Part shown: positions 18,428-28,622 of the stretch, piece by piece | Layout of the letters: each line of letters opens with the position of its first letter | Numbering within the stretch: position 1 is the first letter of the stretch | Origin: Sphingomonas sp. CL5.1 | Lineage (GTDB): Bacteria > Pseudomonadota > Alphaproteobacteria > Sphingomonadales > Sphingomonadaceae | Assembly: GCF_013344685.1 (NCBI RefSeq) | Contig: NZ_CP050137.1 | Coordinates: 124,001 to 188,000 of the forward strand | Length of the DNA stretch: 64,000 nt | Direction: 5' to 3' | Made by a program: the position numbers and the translations under genes | Notes under the pieces: model-generated | Seen by the model: only the letters and a program-made list of their open reading frames with translations | Told to the model about the DNA's origin: nothing | Database searches by the model: none

Positions 18428-20479
18428 ATGAATGGAAAATTCGGGCTCCTGGCGGCCGTTCTGCCTTTCCTGCTGGCCGTGCCGGCCGAAAGCACGACTG
18501 CGTCCGCTCCTTCGGAATCACAAGCGGACTACAAGGCGTTTATAACCGCACTGGACAGCATTGCTCGCCAATCGCTGAACGCGCGCGCCGAAACCGTAAA
18601 GGCGATCGACAGCGCCGAGAAGGCACGTGCCCGACAAGAAGCGGTCCGCATGCGGCTTCTGGCGCTGATGGGTGGGCTGCCGGACCGAAAGGCACCGCTC
18701 AATGCGATCGTGACCGGTCGCTTCGAGGGCCCGGGGCTTCGCGGCGAGAATATCGTCTTCGAAAGCCTGCCCGGACTGAAAGTTGCTGCCAATTTCTACC
18801 GGCCTGCCGACAATCGGAGGGTTCCGGTCGTCCTGGCTCTCCCCGGGCATAGCGAAAACGGGAAGGAATGGCTGGCGCCCTTCGCCGTCGAAATGGTCGG
18901 CCGTGGCTTTGCGGTTTTGGCGATCGACTTTGTCGGCGAAGGCGAGCGGCTGCAGTATCCCGATGGAAAAGGCGGGTCGGTCGTCGGCAAGCCCACGCTC
19001 GAACACAGCATGGACGCTTTTCCGGTCATGCTGCTCGGGGACAACCTAGCCCGCTATTTCATCAACGACGCGATGCGGGCTCTCGATTATCTGGGCACGC
19101 GCGACGACATCGATCCGGAACGGATGGCGACCTACGGATGCTCGGGCGGCGGAACGATCGCAGGCTATCTCGCCGCCCTCGACAGCCGGGTCAAGGCGGC
19201 CGCGGTGGCCTGCTGGGTAACCGACTACGAAAGTTCGATTCCGCTCATCGGACCCCAGGAAGCCGAGCAGAGCATCCAGCGCTTCGTCGTCGAAGGGTTC
19301 GATCTTCCCGACTGGGTGGAGCTCGCAGCGCCCAAGCCCTATGCGATCGTGTCCACAACGGAGGACTTCTTTCCGATCCAGGGAGCCGCCGCGGCCTATG
19401 TCGAGGCGCGGCAATTCTGGTCGCTGCTGGGCAAACCGGATTCCTTGCAATGGATCGTAGGGCCGGGACCCCATGGCAATGTGATCCCCTTGCATGACGA
19501 AATCGGGGAGTTCTTCGCCGGCGCTTTCAATGTGCCGCCAAAGGCGGGAGGCGCTTCCGCTGATCCCGTCGGCCCCGCCGCCCCTCGTCAGGTCACCCCG
19601 ACCGGGCAAGTCACGGGAAAGATCGGCGACGTCACGATTCAGTCGATCAATCGCGAGAGGCTGCGCGCCGTCGGTTTCGATCCCCGGGTTTTCGACGACG
19701 GCAAGAACGTCGCCAGGCTCAGGGACCGGATCCGAAACTTGGCGGGAATCGAGGTTCGCGACCGGAGCGCGACCGTGCCCAAGGTCCAACTCGCGGATCC
19801 GTCGGCGAGCTACGGCGTGGAGCGCATCCGTTTCGCGTCGCGTCTCGGCGAATTTCCGGCCTTGAAGGCAGCACCGGCATCCGGACCGGGACCGGGATCG
19901 AGAGCGGTGATCCTCATCGGCGATGCAAAGGTCGAGGAACAGATGCCGCGGGTCAAGGAGCTGGCCCAGGCCGGCTGGACGGTTCTCGCGCTGCAGGCCC
20001 GCGGCGCCGACAATCCAGAGGCGAACAGATCCGGCCTGGCCGGCGGGAAGAACATACTCGCCTTGCGCGCAATCCTCGTCGGCAAGACGCTGCCCGGAAT
20101 CACGGCGGAAGACATCCTGCAGACGGTCGATTGGCTGGCCAGCCAGGGTCACCGCGAAGTGCGGATCATGGCAAGCGGCGCCGCCACCGTCGCCGCTCTG
20201 CACGCCGCCGTTTTGGACGACCGAGTCAGCGCCTTATCTCTAGAAAACGGATTGGTTTCCTGGCGCGCCGCGGTGACTGCGCCAATCCAGAAGAACTTGG
20301 CAGAAGTGACCGTTCCCGGAGCGCTCCGCTTCTACGATATTCCTGTGTTGGTGAAGGCCGTTTTTCCAAGATCTGTAGAAATAAAAAATCCTACAGATGC
20401 CGGCGGAAATCCCATTTCTATCAATGAATTTCGGAAATTCGTGGGAAAGATTCCGAATAACATCAAGATAATGCCATGA
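18428..20479 (+). CDS. Exported two-domain alpha/beta hydrolase (acetylxylan/pectin esterase-like)
   Basis: The 683-residue protein begins with a signal peptide (MNGKFGLLAAVLPFLLAVPA) after a strong AGGAGGAAAGGG site; the upstream extension is unlikely. The first hydrolase domain has the nucleophile elbow YGCSGGG, an acidic residue in STTEDFFP and a histidine in GPGPHGNVIP, a full triad in the order of acetylxylan-esterase-like enzymes. A second half repeats the fold, but its elbow reads ASGAATVAA with no serine, so it is probably inactive. Its position in the pectin operon suggests removal of acetyl or methyl esters from pectin in the periplasm. The exact ester is unknown. Confidence 0.75.
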   Translation: MNGKFGLLAAVLPFLLAVPAESTTASAPSESQADYKAFITALDSIARQSLNARAETVKAIDSAEKARARQEAVRMRLLALMGGLPDRKAPLNAIVTGRFEGPGLRGENIVFESLPGLKVAANFYRPADNRRVPVVLALPGHSENGKEWLAPFAVEMVGRGFAVLAIDFVGEGERLQYPDGKGGSVVGKPTLEHSMDAFPVMLLGDNLARYFINDAMRALDYLGTRDDIDPERMATYGCSGGGTIAGYLAALDSRVKAAAVACWVTDYESSIPLIGPQEAEQSIQRFVVEGFDLPDWVELAAPKPYAIVSTTEDFFPIQGAAAAYVEARQFWSLLGKPDSLQWIVGPGPHGNVIPLHDEIGEFFAGAFNVPPKAGGASADPVGPAAPRQVTPTGQVTGKIGDVTIQSINRERLRAVGFDPRVFDDGKNVARLRDRIRNLAGIEVRDRSATVPKVQLADPSASYGVERIRFASRLGEFPALKAAPASGPGPGSRAVILIGDAKVEEQMPRVKELAQAGWTVLALQARGADNPEANRSGLAGGKNILALRAILVGKTLPGITAEDILQTVDWLASQGHREVRIMASGAATVAALHAAVLDDRVSALSLENGLVSWRAAVTAPIQKNLAEVTVPGALRFYDIPVLVKAVFPRSVEIKNPTDAGGNPISINEFRKFVGKIPNNIKIMP

Positions 20480-20528
20480 ATATGGATGGTGTTTTATAGA
20501 ACAAGATGAATGTTGAAATATAAGTAAA

Positions 20529-21995
20529 ATGGAGGGGGTTTTGGAAGATCGTCAACTGGAACTGAACCGCAGGGGCGCCCTGAAAGGCATTGCGGCGGGG
20601 ACCGCGACCCTCGTGGCTCCGACGGCATATGCTCGGATAGCCAAACCGAAACGGTACGCGATCGTGGGTGCCGGTCACCGCTCCCGCATGTATCAGGATG
20701 CGATCTGGGGTGCGCACAAGGCGACCAGTCACTTGGTGGCCGTGTGCGACAAGAATCCGGGCCGCGCTGCATATGTCCAGCGTCGTGCCGCAGACGCCGG
20801 CGCCGCTCCTCCGCGCACATTCCTGCATACCGACTTCGACAAGATGCTGGCCGAAACCAGCCCCGATGTCGTGATCGTCACTACGCCCTGCGCGCATCAT
20901 TCCGAATATATCGTGCGCGCGCTCGATGCGGGCCGTGACGTGGTCACCGAAAAGGCGATGACGACGACGGCCGAGGAAACCCAGCAGGTCCTCGACGCGG
21001 CAAGGCGCAACAACCGCCACGTCCGGGTTACCTTCAATTACCGTTATGGCCCCATACGCACCCAGATAAAGGAACTGCTGATGTCTGGGGCGATCGGCGA
21101 CGTCCTGTCGGTCGATTTCCACTGGCTGCTCGATACCGTGCATGGCGCGGATTATTTCCGCCGCTGGCACAGTCGCAAGGAAATTTCGGGCGGCTTGATG
21201 GTGCATAAGGCGACGCATCACTTCGATTTGGTAAACTGGTGGCTTTCGGCGATGCCGGTGCGCGTCGACGCGACCGGAAAGCGCGAATTCTACACGCCAG
21301 GAATGGCCCGCAGGCTGGGCCTTTCGGGGTATCACGAACGCTGCCGCACATGCACCGAAAAGGCGGCGTGCAGTTTCTACCTCGATCTGGCGGCCAACCC
21401 GTCGCTCAAGGCGCTCTATCTTGAGAACGAGCATTATGACGGCTATTTTCGGGACCAGTGCGTCTGGCGGCCCGAAATCGACATCGAAGACACGATGAAT
21501 GTGATCGTCGGGTATGACAGCGGCGCGACGCTGTCCTATTCGCTCAACGCCTGCAATGCCTGGGAAGGCTATAGCGTCGCCTTCAACGGCACCCGCGGCA
21601 GGCTGGAGCACAGCCTGATCGAGCGTAGTTTCGTGACCGGCACTGCGCCGCCGCCGGACGATGTCAAAAATGCCAGCATACGCCTATACTCGCTTCGCGA
21701 GGGCTCGCGCGAAATCGAGCCGCGCTTGGGCGACGGCAGCGGTCATGCCGGGGGAGATTCCGTCATGCTTGCCGATCTCTTCGGCGAGCATCAGCTCGAT
21801 CCCACTTTGCGAGCGGCGGACGAGCGAGCCGGTGCGGCATCATGCCTGATCGGCATCGCCGCCAACCGCTGCTTCACAACCGGCAAGCCGGTCTTGATCG
21901 ATGAGCTGGTCACTGGCCTCCGCCGGCCCGACCTGGCGCCGATGCCCACCCGCGCAGATCGCGTGCCGATGCCGCCGCGACCAACCGCAAGCTGA
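20529..21995 (+). CDS. Tat-exported Gfo/Idh/MocA-family oxidoreductase
   Basis: This 488-residue protein has a twin-arginine leader (LNRRGALKGIAAG, then a hydrophobic stretch ending APTAYA). A Rossmann fold follows with AIVGAGHRSRM, EKAMTTTAEE containing the EKP-type lysine, and a C-terminal sheet domain with GGLMVHKATHHFDLVNW. A conserved cysteine cluster (ERCRTCTEKAAC near 21340) is unusual and may bind metal. Exported members use tightly bound NAD(P) on sugars or act as glycosidases by a redox route. The substrate here is probably a pectin-derived sugar. The start may instead be TTG at 20541, just after GGAGGGGG. Confidence 0.82.
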   Translation: MEGVLEDRQLELNRRGALKGIAAGTATLVAPTAYARIAKPKRYAIVGAGHRSRMYQDAIWGAHKATSHLVAVCDKNPGRAAYVQRRAADAGAAPPRTFLHTDFDKMLAETSPDVVIVTTPCAHHSEYIVRALDAGRDVVTEKAMTTTAEETQQVLDAARRNNRHVRVTFNYRYGPIRTQIKELLMSGAIGDVLSVDFHWLLDTVHGADYFRRWHSRKEISGGLMVHKATHHFDLVNWWLSAMPVRVDATGKREFYTPGMARRLGLSGYHERCRTCTEKAACSFYLDLAANPSLKALYLENEHYDGYFRDQCVWRPEIDIEDTMNVIVGYDSGATLSYSLNACNAWEGYSVAFNGTRGRLEHSLIERSFVTGTAPPPDDVKNASIRLYSLREGSREIEPRLGDGSGHAGGDSVMLADLFGEHQLDPTLRAADERAGAASCLIGIAANRCFTTGKPVLIDELVTGLRRPDLAPMPTRADRVPMPPRPTAS

Positions 21996-22103
21996 AGGAA
22001 TTGCGGGACGATCACGCCGGCTTTGTCCGTTCCCGTTCCGCCTGACGACACATTCACAACAACAAATGCGCCGCGGGACGCCCGCCGCAAGGAGGAGGAA
22101 AAA

Positions 22104-24981
22104 ATGATTAACTCAAAAGCAGCGAGAAACAGGAACAGGGGTGCAGGGGTCTCCTCACTGGCCTGCATGTTTGCACTGCTGTTCCCGGCAGGGGGCGCAT
22201 ATGCGCAAGACACTGCGTCCAGCGCGTCTAAAGAAGGCGTCGGTCAATCGGTGAATGACCAACCACAGAACGGTGACATCGTCGTTACGGGCTTTCGTAG
22301 CAGTATCACTGCCGCGCTTGACGAAAAGCGCGACGCCGCCGGCATAGTCGATGTCATCAAAGCTGAAGACATCGCCGATTTTCCCGACACCAACTTGGCG
22401 GAATCCATTCAGCGCATTCCCGGTGTTGCCATGTCGCGCGGCGACGGAGGCGAGGGGCGAAGTCTCACGGTACGTGGTCTAGGACCTGGTTTTACGCGCG
22501 TGCGCATCAACGGCATGGAAGCCATTGCGACCACGGGCGGGTCTGATTCCAGTGGTGGCGTCAATCGCAGCCGTGGCTTCGATTTCAATATGTTTGCCTC
22601 CGAACTTTTCAACTCCATCACGGTCCGCAAGACAATATCGGCCGATGTTGAAGAAGGTTCGTTGGGCGCGACGATCGACCTGCAGGACCGCCCGTCCTTT
22701 CGATTATTCGGATCACCTTGTATTGGCCGGTTCGGCCCAAGCCGGATACAACGATCTTGCCGAAAAAGTGGACCCGCGCCTGGCAGGTCTCGTGAGTTGG
22801 AAGAATGCCGACGAAACCTTTGGCGTTCTAGTGTCGGCAGCTTACTCGCAGCGTCGCGTGGTAGAACAAGGCCACGCTACCGTGGGGTGGGCCCCGACCG
22901 GTACGAGTGGCGGCTTCAATCCGGCATCCACGCTTCCCGGCTACACGATCGGCCAGATCAATCTTCTTCCGGTGAGCAATGGCAGCAATTGGGACAGCCT
23001 TATCTATCAGCCACGAATTCCCCGATTTACCAATTGGCAGTATGATATGAAGCGCCTCGGGCTTACTGGATCGGCTCAATGGCGCCCGAGCGACACGACG
23101 TTGCTCACCGTCGATGGGCTCTATTCGCAATCGAAGACACAGCGAAACGAAGATTACCTGGAAGCGGTGTTCATCCTTCCCACGGCAACCGGCAAGCCCG
23201 AAACCATCATCCGGGACGGCATGGTGAATGAAAAAAACAGCCTAGTATATGGCGTGTTCGACAACGTTGATCTGTTCGTAGAATCACGCCGCGATCGCTA
23301 CCAGACCAAGTTCCAGCAGTACAATGCCACTCTCGAGCAGGAATTTTCTGACCGGTTTCACGCCACCCTCTTTGGTGGCTATGCGAAATCGGTGTTCGAG
23401 GTGCCGGTTCAGACAACGATTACACTCAATACCGACAACGTCGATGGATATTCCTGGGATTATCGCGATAACGACCGTAGCCCGGCCATCAACTTGGGCT
23501 TCGATCCTTCCAATCCGGCCAACTGGAAGGTCGTCAATGGTCAATCGGCCATCACCATAGCGCGGCAGGATGTCTCCAACAGCTATCGCACGCTAAAACT
23601 GAACGGCCAATGGGAAGTGGCCGATGGACTCAAGTTCAGTTTCGGAGGGGAATATCGTCGATTCAAATATAGCTCGCAGAGTTTCGGGCGTCGGGTATCT
23701 GATCAGCAATCGATAACACTTACGCCGGATCAGATTGCAGCGAACACGACGATCAGAAATGGACTGACTGGCGATCCAAAGTATGGTAGTTTCGTGATCC
23801 CCGATTTTGATAAATTTGCCGAGACGTTCAACATATATTGCAATTGTGTCCAGACGATAAATGGCCAGAACGTTGATCTTCGGATCGGGGGATTGGAGAA
23901 TCCGAATACGCGTAGCGCTTGGGTGGACGTGACCGAGACCGAAAAGGCCGCCTTTTTCCAAGCGCAATTCAATGTGCCTTTGGGCGATATGACGCTTCGC
24001 GGCGACGCGGGCATCCGCTACGTCGCTACGAACCAGGTGACGGTCGGCTATACGGCGTCCAACGCTTCGATCGAGCGGCTCGTAGTTGATCGCGATTACG
24101 ATCATTGGTTGCCGTCGCTCAATCTAGCGCTCGACGTCACTCCGAAGTTGATCTTCCGCTTCTCCACGGCCAAGGCGATCAGCAGGCCGGGCCTTGGCGC
24201 TCTGTCTCCAGGCGGCGCTTTCATGGCACGGGTGCAGGGCCGTAGTTTCTCGACCGGAAACCCTTTCCTCGATCCCACTGCGGCCACGAACATCGATCTG
24301 TCCGCTGAATTGTACTTCGCGCGCGGATCGTTGCTCTCGATAGGACTGTTTCAGAAGAAGATCAGCACGCTTTCCGGCACGGCGGTTACAGACGAGGTGC
24401 CGTTTACGGCATTGGGGCTGCCGCTCAGCTTGCTCGACGGCACCGGCGTGCTGCCGACCGATCTCTTTGTCTACAGCCGCACCGTGAACGGAGAGGGAGG
24501 TACGCTGAAGGGTCTGGAAATAAACTATCAACACCAGCTAAGATTTCTGCCCAGCTTCCTGAGCAATTTGGGCGTCCTGGCGAATTACACCTACGTCAAA
24601 GCCAATATCACCTATCCAGGCCCGGGTGGCAGTGCGCCGCTGGTGGGACCCCTCACGAACCTCTCGAAAGAATCTGCGAACGCTACGCTCTTTTATGAGG
24701 ACAAAAGCCTCAGCATTCGTGGGTCGGTGGCATATCGGTCGGGTTACATTACGGCATTCGGCGGCGGTGTCAGCGACAGCGCCACCGAACGCGGCGTGAA
24801 CTCCACGCTCAATTTCGATGCGTCGGCTTCTTACAAAATCACGGACAATATCACCCTGACGCTCGAAGCGCTCAACCTCACCAACGAACCGCAGGATCAG
24901 TATGTCGATGAGGATAACCGGGTTCTGACCCATCACCAAACTGGCCGTCAGGTCTATGCGGGAGTGAGAGTGCGGTTCTGA
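22104..24981 (+). pseudogene. TonB-dependent receptor of the pectin locus, frameshifted
   Basis: The start follows AAGGAGGAGG, then comes a signal peptide ending GGAYAQD. A TonB box-like GDIVVTGFRS and a plug (IQRIPGVAMSRGDGGEGRSLTVRG, ELFNSITVRK) follow in the first frame. At about 22685 one extra G in CTGCAGGACCGCC ends this frame; the neighbouring frame resumes with TARPFDYSDHLVLAG and runs through the beta-barrel to the terminal NEPQDQYV...GVRVRF. The 2878-nt span is one base over a multiple of three. It would import oligogalacturonides across the outer membrane if intact. The frameshift is a mutation or a sequencing error. Confidence 0.85.
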
Positions 24982-25225
24982 TTGAAGACGAAGTTCGTCG
25001 CGGGTGAAACCAGGCGGAATAATTCCGCCTGGTGAGCCTCCACCGCCCTGGTCTGGCTGCGTGAGAAAGTCGAACCAGGGCGATGGGAGGGTCTCGGCCG
25101 TTGCGGTGGGCTCGAAGCACCTTAAACACTTCGCTGAAAGAAGAGAGAAAGATGACCCATAAAGCGCTCTACATTACGCGTTCCGACATTGTGGAGTGCG
25201 TGTTCCGCGAAAAGGAGCAGGCAGG

Positions 25226-26788
25226 TTGAGCCGCGGCATGTCCGGCGACCATCGTTCCGCACCGGGGGATGGTTTCTCCGCCACAAGGCGCGATCTTCTC
25301 CGCTTGGGAACCTTCGCTGCCGCCGCGGTGGCGGGTCGTCTGATATCTCCGGGACAGGCCGTTGCCGCGCGCCCGGTCCGAGGGCAAGGCGGCTTTGCGC
25401 CACCGCCGGGCGGCGGTGGCTTCTCCGCTCGCGGCTGGGAGGATTGCCCGTCGATCCTAGCCCGGATCCAGGTGCCGATCTTCCCGACGAGGGATTTTCC
25501 CATCACGCGCTTTGGCGCTCGCGGAAACGGCCGGAGCGATGCCACGTCTGCAATCGCCGCCGCGATCGATGCATGCAGCCACGCCGGCGGCGGACGCGTG
25601 GTGGTTCCCGCCGGCGACTTTCTCACTGCCGCGATCCATCTCAAGAGCAACGTCAATCTGCACCTCGCCGACGGCGCCACGTTGAAATTCGTCACCGATC
25701 CCGGCCGCTACCCGCTCGTCCTCACGCGCTGGGAGGGGGTGGAGTGCATGAACTATTCGCCGTTCATCTATGCTTTCGAGCAGCAGAATGTCGCCGTGAC
25801 CGGCAGGGGCACGCTCGACGGGCAGGCGTCGCTTCAAAACTGGTGGGCCTGGAAGAGCGCTGCCGAGGCCGCGGCCGCCGACAACGGAAATCGGGCCGGT
25901 TCCCAGGGAGGTCGGCAAGGACCAGATCAGAAGGCGCTCGATGCGATGGGCGAAACGGGCGTGCCGGTCGAGCGCAGGGTGTTCGGCCCCGGCCACTTTC
26001 TCCGCCCTAACTTCATCCAGACCTACCGCTGCCGCAACGTCTTGATCGAAGGTGTGCGCATCATCAATTCCCCGATGTGGGAAATCCATCCCGTGCTCAG
26101 CACCAACGTCACCGTCCGCGGCGTCAGTATCGTCTCTCACGGGCCGAACAACGACGGTTGCGATCCGGAGAGCTGTTCCGACGTCCTGATCGAGGACTGT
26201 TCATTCGACACCGGCGACGACTGCATCGCAATCAAGTCGGGCAAGAACAACGACGGCCGTCGCGTAAACGTGCCTTGCGAGAACATAGTCGTGCGAAATT
26301 GCCGCATGAAGGACGGCCATGGCGGCGTGGTTCTCGGCAGTGAATGTTCGGGCGACATCCGCAACGTCTTCGTTGAAAATTGCGACATGGACAGCCCGAA
26401 TCTCGAACGCATGCTGCGCTTCAAGAACAATGCGGTGCGAGGAGGAGTTCTCGAAAACGTCTTTGCTCGCAGCATCAAGGTCGGGCGTGTCGCCGAGGCG
26501 ATATTGACGATCGATTTCCTTTACGACGAAGGGACGGCTGGTTCGCACACGCCCGTCGTTCGCAATGTACAGATGGACGGCATCACCAGCACGTCCAGTC
26601 CGCGCGTCATGTACGTCGTTTCTTTTCCCGGTGCGGTCATCGATGCAATTAGCTTTGCTAACTGTTTATTTTCAGGCGTGGATGCAACGGAAGTTCTGAA
26701 CACGTCCGGCAGGGTATCCTTTCGAAACGTGAAGATAGAACCCAAAGAAAAGCCGTACAGTCTAAGTACACGGAAGAATCCATCCTAG
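25226..26788 (+). CDS. GH28 polygalacturonase, Tat-exported
   Basis: The ~520-residue protein has a twin-arginine signal (ATRRDLLRLGTFAAAAVAG) and a right-handed beta-helix. The GH28 active-site motifs occur in order: PNNDGCDPES, DTGDDCIAIKSG with the paired catalytic aspartates, GHGGVVLGSE with the histidine, and MLRFKNN in place of RIK. It hydrolyses alpha-1,4-galacturonan outside the cytoplasm. The best ribosome site is AAAGGAG at 25211 with 8-nt spacing to a TTG at 25226; an ATG at 25238 and a GTG at 25196 are alternatives. The family also contains exo-acting and rhamnogalacturonan-cutting members. Confidence 0.9.
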   Translation: MSRGMSGDHRSAPGDGFSATRRDLLRLGTFAAAAVAGRLISPGQAVAARPVRGQGGFAPPPGGGGFSARGWEDCPSILARIQVPIFPTRDFPITRFGARGNGRSDATSAIAAAIDACSHAGGGRVVVPAGDFLTAAIHLKSNVNLHLADGATLKFVTDPGRYPLVLTRWEGVECMNYSPFIYAFEQQNVAVTGRGTLDGQASLQNWWAWKSAAEAAAADNGNRAGSQGGRQGPDQKALDAMGETGVPVERRVFGPGHFLRPNFIQTYRCRNVLIEGVRIINSPMWEIHPVLSTNVTVRGVSIVSHGPNNDGCDPESCSDVLIEDCSFDTGDDCIAIKSGKNNDGRRVNVPCENIVVRNCRMKDGHGGVVLGSECSGDIRNVFVENCDMDSPNLERMLRFKNNAVRGGVLENVFARSIKVGRVAEAILTIDFLYDEGTAGSHTPVVRNVQMDGITSTSSPRVMYVVSFPGAVIDAISFANCLFSGVDATEVLNTSGRVSFRNVKIEPKEKPYSLSTRKNPS

Positions 26789-26976
26789 ACTTTATTTTTT
26801 CTAGACGTATTATACCTTTTAGAAAAATAGCTCTGCGCGATGTGGTTTTTCTCAAAAATCAAAGGCTCATTTCCGGTTATGATTGGGGAAACGAGAGCGC
26901 TGTGGATGTCCGGACAAACCAATACGCGATTGGAATGCGATCATTCGGATATGTTCCAGCTGATGTTCGACAGAGG

Positions 26977-28449
26977 ATGCATGTGACGGGATTTACGATA
27001 GGAATTAGAAAATCGATTTGGTCACTTCTCCTGATTTTTGCGCTATCGAGTTTTGTGACTGCAAAGTCTCAAGCCACGGAGGTCAGCCTCTTTCCGGCGA
27101 ACGGAGCAACCGGCGTAAATCCAGATACGCATCTTGTCTTGACCTTCTCCGTGCCGCCCACATTGGGAAAGTCCGGGCAGATCAGGATCTATGATGCCGC
27201 GGACAATCGGTTGGTGGACAGCCTGGACATCAGTATCCCAGCCGGTCTGGACGCTACCTGGCAAGGGCAGACTCGTCCCTCAGTTGCGCCGCAGGGGCCC
27301 TATCAGACGACCACGATCGGCGGAATGGCCGGCCTTCACTTCCATCCGGTGATTATTCATGGAAACATTGCCACGATCTATCCGCACAATAATCGGCTGC
27401 GGTATAATCGCACGTATATCGTTCAAATCGATCAGGGCGTGCTTGTCGCCGGAAACGCTCGGTTTGCCGGCATTCAAGGCAACAATAACTGGACCTTCAA
27501 AGTCAAGCAGGCACCGCCTTCCGACAATGCGACCCGGATCGTGGTGGCTGCCGACGGCTCCGGCGATTTCAATACAGTGCAAGGAGCCTTGGATTTTGTT
27601 CCCGACAATCCCCCGAGCCGTGTGACCATATTTATCAAGAATGGGGATTATGAGGAGATAGTGTACTTCCGCAACAAATCCAAACTCACCATCCGAGGTC
27701 AGGACCGGGAGAAGGTGCGGGTGGGGTATGGAAATAGCAGCCTGTTCAATCCGCCATCGAATCCGCCTGTGGCGCGGGATGCCTTCACCGTCGCCGCATC
27801 GACGGAGATACATCTAACCAATTTTACGATCAGTAACTATCTTAGCGGACAGGCCGGCGCATTGTACATCTCCGGCGATAAAAACATTCTTAGCCGCATG
27901 AACATAATTCGTTCCGGAGACACTCTGCAGGTGCAAGGGCGTCTCTATGTCGTGGATTCGAAGATTGTCGGGGAGGGGGATTCTATCATCGGAAAAGGGC
28001 CCTTATTTTGCAACAAATGTGAAATATCTTCCTGGGGTTCCTATGCTTGGCCTCGCAACCCTCAAGAAAATCATGGCTTCGTCTTCCTGGATTCCCTATT
28101 CGAAACTCCCGATGGTCCGAGCCCGCTTGGCCCCTTGGCTGGGCCGCCCCTGCTGGCGCGTTCCCCCAACAATCATGGTATCGATTATCTCTACGCCGAG
28201 ATGGTGTTGATCAATTCCCGCCTCAAGGGAATACTCCCCGTGGGCTGGGGTGAGATGGCCAGCGACACGAAAAACGTGCACCTCTGGGAATACAATAGCA
28301 GGAGCCTTGTCGATGCTAAGCCCATCGACGGTAACATGCGACATCCCGCGTCGAAGCAGCTGACAATGGAACGGGACGCCTTGACCATCGCAAACTACAG
28401 CAACCCGACCTATGTGCTGGGCGGATGGACGCCAGAGTTGGATCAATGA
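26977..28449 (+). CDS. Secreted pectinesterase (CE8) with N-terminal Ig-like domain
   Basis: A signal peptide (SIWSLLLIFALSSFVTA) is followed by an SbsA-type Ig-like domain (VSLFPANGATGVNPDTHLVLTFS) over about 100 residues. The pectin methylesterase beta-helix then begins with VVAADGSGDFNTVQGALDFVP. It keeps GDTLQVQG (the QDTL region) and GEGDSIIGKGPLFCNKCEI around the nucleophilic aspartate; the usual LGRPW is changed to AWPRN. It removes methyl esters so GH28 can cut. The start is uncertain: the frame extends to 26842, and a GTG at 26983 is possible. The first part is markedly AT-richer than its neighbours. Confidence 0.82.
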   Translation: MHVTGFTIGIRKSIWSLLLIFALSSFVTAKSQATEVSLFPANGATGVNPDTHLVLTFSVPPTLGKSGQIRIYDAADNRLVDSLDISIPAGLDATWQGQTRPSVAPQGPYQTTTIGGMAGLHFHPVIIHGNIATIYPHNNRLRYNRTYIVQIDQGVLVAGNARFAGIQGNNNWTFKVKQAPPSDNATRIVVAADGSGDFNTVQGALDFVPDNPPSRVTIFIKNGDYEEIVYFRNKSKLTIRGQDREKVRVGYGNSSLFNPPSNPPVARDAFTVAASTEIHLTNFTISNYLSGQAGALYISGDKNILSRMNIIRSGDTLQVQGRLYVVDSKIVGEGDSIIGKGPLFCNKCEISSWGSYAWPRNPQENHGFVFLDSLFETPDGPSPLGPLAGPPLLARSPNNHGIDYLYAEMVLINSRLKGILPVGWGEMASDTKNVHLWEYNSRSLVDAKPIDGNMRHPASKQLTMERDALTIANYSNPTYVLGGWTPELDQ

Positions 28450-28622
28450 ACCTGATTTTGTCGATCTTGGAAACATATCGATTGCTTATGGCGGTAGCGC
28501 CCGGTCACTCCTTCAAATTGCCTGAGGATGCAGTCCTGTTCGCCGAAACCGGGCACGCCCCGCACGCCGCGCCCTCTATCCCCGCCGTCGACGGCGGCTG
28601 GCGCGCGCGCTAGGCTCCCACC

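Noticed and set aside
19046..20203. 385-codon minus-strand open frame opposite the esterase gene
   Set aside because: The esterase is in a coherent operon with a signal peptide and triad; the antisense frame shows shadow-like composition.
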